DNA of 64,000 nucleotides, from positions 1-64,000 of the forward strand of contig DAHUYP010000008.1 in NCBI GenBank assembly GCA_027315105.1. The letters are read 5' to 3'. Below, in pieces: positions 61,120 through 64,000 of this stretch. The stretch comes from Gammaproteobacteria bacterium (GTDB lineage Bacteria; Pseudomonadota; Gammaproteobacteria; Steroidobacterales; Steroidobacteraceae). A program made the translations under genes and the position numbers. Numbering within the stretch: position 1 is the first letter of the stretch; each line of letters begins with the position of its first letter. The notes beneath the pieces are model-generated. The model saw nothing but the letters and a program-made list of their open reading frames with translations, was not told where the DNA came from and ran no database searches.

Positions 61120-62907
61120 TCAGTGAGCGGGCGCTGCGGCCAGCCGCCGCGAGAGCTCATCGACCTGCGCCAGCATTGCGCCCGGCAAGCGCGCGCCGAA
61201 TTGCTGCAGATAGGCGCGCAGGTCCTCGGCCTCCTTGCGCCAGGGGCCCACGGGCACGGCGGTCAGCTCGGCGAGCGCTTCGGCACTGACGTCGAGGCCG
61301 CTGGTATTGAGATCCCCCGGGTGCGGCATGTGGCCGATCGGGGCGTCGATGGCGCCGACACGGCCGCTGCAGCGATCGAGGATCCAGGCAAGCACGCGCA
61401 GATTTTCGCCGAAGCCCGGCCAGAGGAACTTGCCGCCGGCGCTCTGGCGGAACCAATTGACATGGAATACGCGCGGCGGGTGCTTGAGCCTGGCTCCGAC
61501 CCTGAGCCAGTGCGCCCAGTAATCGCCATAGTTGTACCCGGCGAAGGGTTTCATCGCCATCGGATCCCGGCGCACGACGCCGACCTGGCCGGCGGCGGCG
61601 GCCGTGGTTTCGGAGGCGACCGAGGCGCCGACCAGAACGCCGTGCTGCCAATTGCGGGCTTCGTAGACCAGCGGCGCGAGCTCGCGCCGGCGGCCGCCGA
61701 AGATCAGCGCCGAGACCGGCACGCCGCGCGGATCATCCGCGGCGCGGGCGAAGGCCGGATTTCGCGCCGCACTGACCGTGAAGCGCGAATTCGGATGCGC
61801 GGCCGGGCCATTGCCGGCATCGAACGGGCGCCCGCGCCAGTCGATCGCCGGCTCGCCCTCACCGCGGCCCTCCCACCAGGGCTCATTGTCGGCCGTCAAG
61901 CCGACGTTGGTGAAAATGGTATCCCGGCGGATGGTCTGGTCCGCATTGCGGTTGGTCCTGGCGTTGGTTCCCGGCACGACGCCGAAATACCCGCACTCCG
62001 GGTTGATCGCCCACAGGCGGCCATCGGCGCCCGGTTGCAGCCAGGCGATATCATCGCCGACCGTGAACACCTTCCAGCCCGGCAGCGAGTCGGGCGGGAT
62101 CAGCATCGCGAGGTTGGTCTTGCCGCAGGCGGACGGGAATGCCGCGGCCACGTAATGCGTCTCGCCGCGGGGGTTCTGCAGGCCGACGATCAGCATGTGC
62201 TCGGCCAGCCAGCCCTCGTCGCGCGCCTGCCAGCTCGCGATGCGCAGCGCGTGGCATTTCTTGCCCAGCAGCGCATTGCCGCCGTAGCCCGAGCCGATGC
62301 TCTGGATCGAGAGCTCCTCGGGAAAATGCATGATGAAGCGGCGCGCGGGATCCAGATCGCCGACCGAGTGCAGGCCGCGCACGAACGTGCCTTCCATCGC
62401 GATGCGCTCGAGCGCGGCGCGCCCCATGCGCGTCATGATGGCCATGTTGAGCACCACATAGGCGCTGTCGGTGATCTCGACGCCGCAGCGCGCGTAGCGC
62501 GAATCGAGCGGCCCCATGCAGTACGGCACGACATAGAGTGTCCGGCCCGTCATGCCGCCGCGGAACAACGCGCTCATCCTGGCCCTGGCCTCGAGCGGAT
62601 CCATCCAGTTGTTGTTCGGGCCGGCATCCTCCTTCGACTGCGTGCAGACATAGGTCAGATGCTCGACGCGGGCGACATCGGTCGGATCGGAGCGATACAG
62701 GTAGCAACCCGGGAAGGTCTTTTGATTGAGCTCGCGCAGCTCGCCTTTGGCGAGCAACTCGTCCCGCAGGCGCTGGAATTCGCCCGGCGAGCCGTCGCAC
62801 CAGTGGACTTTGTCCGGCTGTGTCAGTTCCCGCACGCCGGCGACCCACTCCGCGACGCTTTTTGAGATTTCGGACAAGGATGCGAGAGTGTGGGGAGCGG
62901 TCGCCAT
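61120..62907 (-). CDS. pckG: Phosphoenolpyruvate carboxykinase (GTP)
   Basis: 595 residues from the ATG at 62907, which is preceded by GAGGATA. A start at 62925 lacks this. The GTP-type signature is seen as FPSACGKTNLAML (P-loop), YGGNALLGKKCHALR (Mn and PEP), VGDDIAWL and FAGYNYGDYWAHWL. The enzyme interconverts oxaloacetate and phosphoenolpyruvate with GTP, for gluconeogenesis. A TATAAT at 62945-62950 on the minus strand is a plausible -10 box. Confidence 0.96.
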   Translation of the reverse strand: MATAPHTLASLSEISKSVAEWVAGVRELTQPDKVHWCDGSPGEFQRLRDELLAKGELRELNQKTFPGCYLYRSDPTDVARVEHLTYVCTQSKEDAGPNNNWMDPLEARARMSALFRGGMTGRTLYVVPYCMGPLDSRYARCGVEITDSAYVVLNMAIMTRMGRAALERIAMEGTFVRGLHSVGDLDPARRFIMHFPEELSIQSIGSGYGGNALLGKKCHALRIASWQARDEGWLAEHMLIVGLQNPRGETHYVAAAFPSACGKTNLAMLIPPDSLPGWKVFTVGDDIAWLQPGADGRLWAINPECGYFGVVPGTNARTNRNADQTIRRDTIFTNVGLTADNEPWWEGRGEGEPAIDWRGRPFDAGNGPAAHPNSRFTVSAARNPAFARAADDPRGVPVSALIFGGRRRELAPLVYEARNWQHGVLVGASVASETTAAAAGQVGVVRRDPMAMKPFAGYNYGDYWAHWLRVGARLKHPPRVFHVNWFRQSAGGKFLWPGFGENLRVLAWILDRCSGRVGAIDAPIGHMPHPGDLNTSGLDVSAEALAELTAVPVGPWRKEAEDLRAYLQQFGARLPGAMLAQVDELSRRLAAAPAH

Positions 62908-62944
62908 GACGTATCCTCGAGTCAAAGCGGAGTAGCAGCATGCA

Positions 62945-62950
62945 ATTATA
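62945..62950 (-). promoter_or_regulatory. -10 box of the pckG promoter
   Basis: TATAAT on the minus strand, 37 bases before the chosen ATG. The -35 region is not recognisable. Confidence 0.4.
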
Positions 62951-63009
62951 CCGGCCGGTCCGGATGACGCGGGAATTTCCCGGTCGCCGTGCGCCCAGTG
63001 CGCCGTAAC

Positions 63010-64000
63010 ATGCCGGACTTCGAGGCGATCATGGGCGCCGACGGCCCGCTCGAACGCGCTCTGCAGGGCTTCAAGCCACGTCCTGCACAGCAGCAGATGG
63101 CGGCGCGCATCGACGCCGCGCTGCGCGCGCGCGACACGCTGCTGGTGGAGGCGGGTACCGGTACCGGCAAGACCTTCGCGTATCTGGTCCCCGCGCTCCT
63201 ATCGGGCCTGCGAGTGCTGATATCGACCGGTACGCGTACGCTGCAGGACCAGCTCTTCCATCGGGACCTGCCGCTGCTGGCCGGTGCCCTGGGGCGCCCG
63301 GCGCGCGTCGCACTGCTCAAGGGACGGTCGAATTACCTGTGCCTGGCGCGGCTGGCGGAATTCGCACGGCAGCAACCGTTGCTGTCCGCGCCGGCCGGGC
63401 CGATGCTGCAGCGTGTGCTCGAATGGTCGCAGGCGACCCGGAGCGGCGATCTGGCAGAGCTGCCGCAGTTCGCCGATGCCCACCCGCTGCGACCGCACAT
63501 CAGCTCCACGCGGGAGAACTGTACCGGTCCACGGTGCGCTGATTTCGCACGTTGCCATGTGTTCGAGGCGCGCCGCGCCGCGCAGGAAGCCGACATCGTG
63601 GTCGTCAATCATCACCTGCTGCTGGCGGACCTGGCGCTCAAGGAGGACGGATTCGGCGACCTGTTGCCGAGCGTGGATGCGGTGATCCTGGATGAGGCGC
63701 ACCAGCTGCCGGACCTGGCGAGCGAATTCTTCGGCGTCAGCTGCAGCAGCCGCCAGATCGAATTGCTGATTGCGGACATGAAGCAGCGGCTGCGGGCGGC
63801 GGGCGTGCCGGCGCGCGAGTCGGCCGCAGTCGGCGCAGATCTGGAACACGCACTCGCCGCGGCGCAGGCGAGCGCGGGCGGCGGCGAGCGGCAGCGCGGC
63901 TGGCAGGAGCTGGGCCCCGATGCGCACGAGGCCTTTGCAGCGCTGCAGCGCTGCCTCGAGAGCGCCCCCGGCGTGCTCGAGCCGATGGCCTCGGATCCTG
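63010..64000 (+). CDS. DinG/YoaA-family ATP-dependent helicase, 3'-truncated by the window
   Basis: The first 330 codons of an XPD-like superfamily 2 helicase. Walker A lies at 48-55 (AGTGTGKT) and DEAH at 228-231. The iron-sulfur domain cysteines are Cys111, Cys171, Cys176 and Cys182. Motif Ia reads STGTRTLQDQL. YoaA and DinG are roughly 640-720 residues, so about half is missing past the window. An ATG at 63034 is an alternative start. It works in DNA damage tolerance or replication. Confidence 0.92.
   Translation, partial: MPDFEAIMGADGPLERALQGFKPRPAQQQMAARIDAALRARDTLLVEAGTGTGKTFAYLVPALLSGLRVLISTGTRTLQDQLFHRDLPLLAGALGRPARVALLKGRSNYLCLARLAEFARQQPLLSAPAGPMLQRVLEWSQATRSGDLAELPQFADAHPLRPHISSTRENCTGPRCADFARCHVFEARRAAQEADIVVVNHHLLLADLALKEDGFGDLLPSVDAVILDEAHQLPDLASEFFGVSCSSRQIELLIADMKQRLRAAGVPARESAAVGADLEHALAAAQASAGGGERQRGWQELGPDAHEAFAALQRCLESAPGVLEPMASDP

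Overview
The window is GC-rich DNA with dense bacterial coding. The housekeeping genes (dusA, srkA, GTP-type pckG, a GlrK/QseG/GlrR-like set and a DinG/YoaA-type helicase) suggest a gammaproteobacterium, perhaps of the Nevskiales/Steroidobacterales type. That placement is an inference from gene content only.

Region 1 (281-29425) is an exopolysaccharide (EPS) locus. An EpsL-like barrel, a GT2-GtrA transferase, a GMC oxidoreductase, a nucleotide-sugar epimerase, a polytopic GT-C-like transferase and a GH5 lipoprotein come first. A decayed DDE transposase (9240-10729) follows. The rest is on the minus strand: a five-repeat Calx-beta lipoprotein preceded by a clear c-di-GMP-I (GEMM-I) riboswitch, an O-antigen-ligase-like polymerase, a WecG/TagA transferase, an unrecognised TIM-barrel-like protein, a Gfo/Idh/MocA oxidoreductase, a GH9 lipoprotein, a GT2, two tandem paralogous flippases, another GT2, and the export set epsG-epsF-epsE. 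The genes from epsE (29425) to the first flippase (22564) are almost contiguous and look like one operon ending at a 9-bp hairpin.

Region 2 (29990-45431) is a carrier-protein-based biosynthetic cluster without PKS or NRPS megasynthases. It has two free acyl carrier proteins, an AMP-forming ligase, an SDR, a FATP-type acyl-CoA synthetase, a MetY-like PLP enzyme, a group II PLP decarboxylase, an acyl-CoA-dehydrogenase-like flavoprotein, a SerRS-like amino acid:[carrier protein] ligase with its zinc triad, an HSL-type esterase, a SnoaL-like protein, a fusion of two alpha/beta-hydrolase domains with Arg and Cys at the nucleophile elbows, a MetA-like acyltransferase with an unusual donor-pocket residue, and a Sfp/EntD-type phosphopantetheinyl transferase. 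Its product cannot be read from the sequence. It is the best candidate here for an undescribed system.

Region 3 (45425-52780) returns to EPS and regulation: the polyprenyl-phosphate sugar transferase that would start the EPS repeat unit, a DegT/DnrJ aminotransferase, the sensor kinase/lipoprotein/sigma54-activator set, and galE. The ACP cluster therefore sits between epsE and the priming transferase.

Region 4 (52862-64000) is mostly general metabolism and signalling: srkA, a small lipoprotein, a PAS/GAF/GGDEF/EAL protein, a flavin reductase, dusA, a class III cyclase-FHA protein, pckG and the start of a DinG-family helicase that runs off the window. The GGDEF-EAL protein and the GEMM-I riboswitch both point to c-di-GMP, so second-messenger control of the matrix genes is a reasonable hypothesis. 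No tRNA, rRNA, CRISPR array, exosortase or PEP-CTERM protein was recognised.
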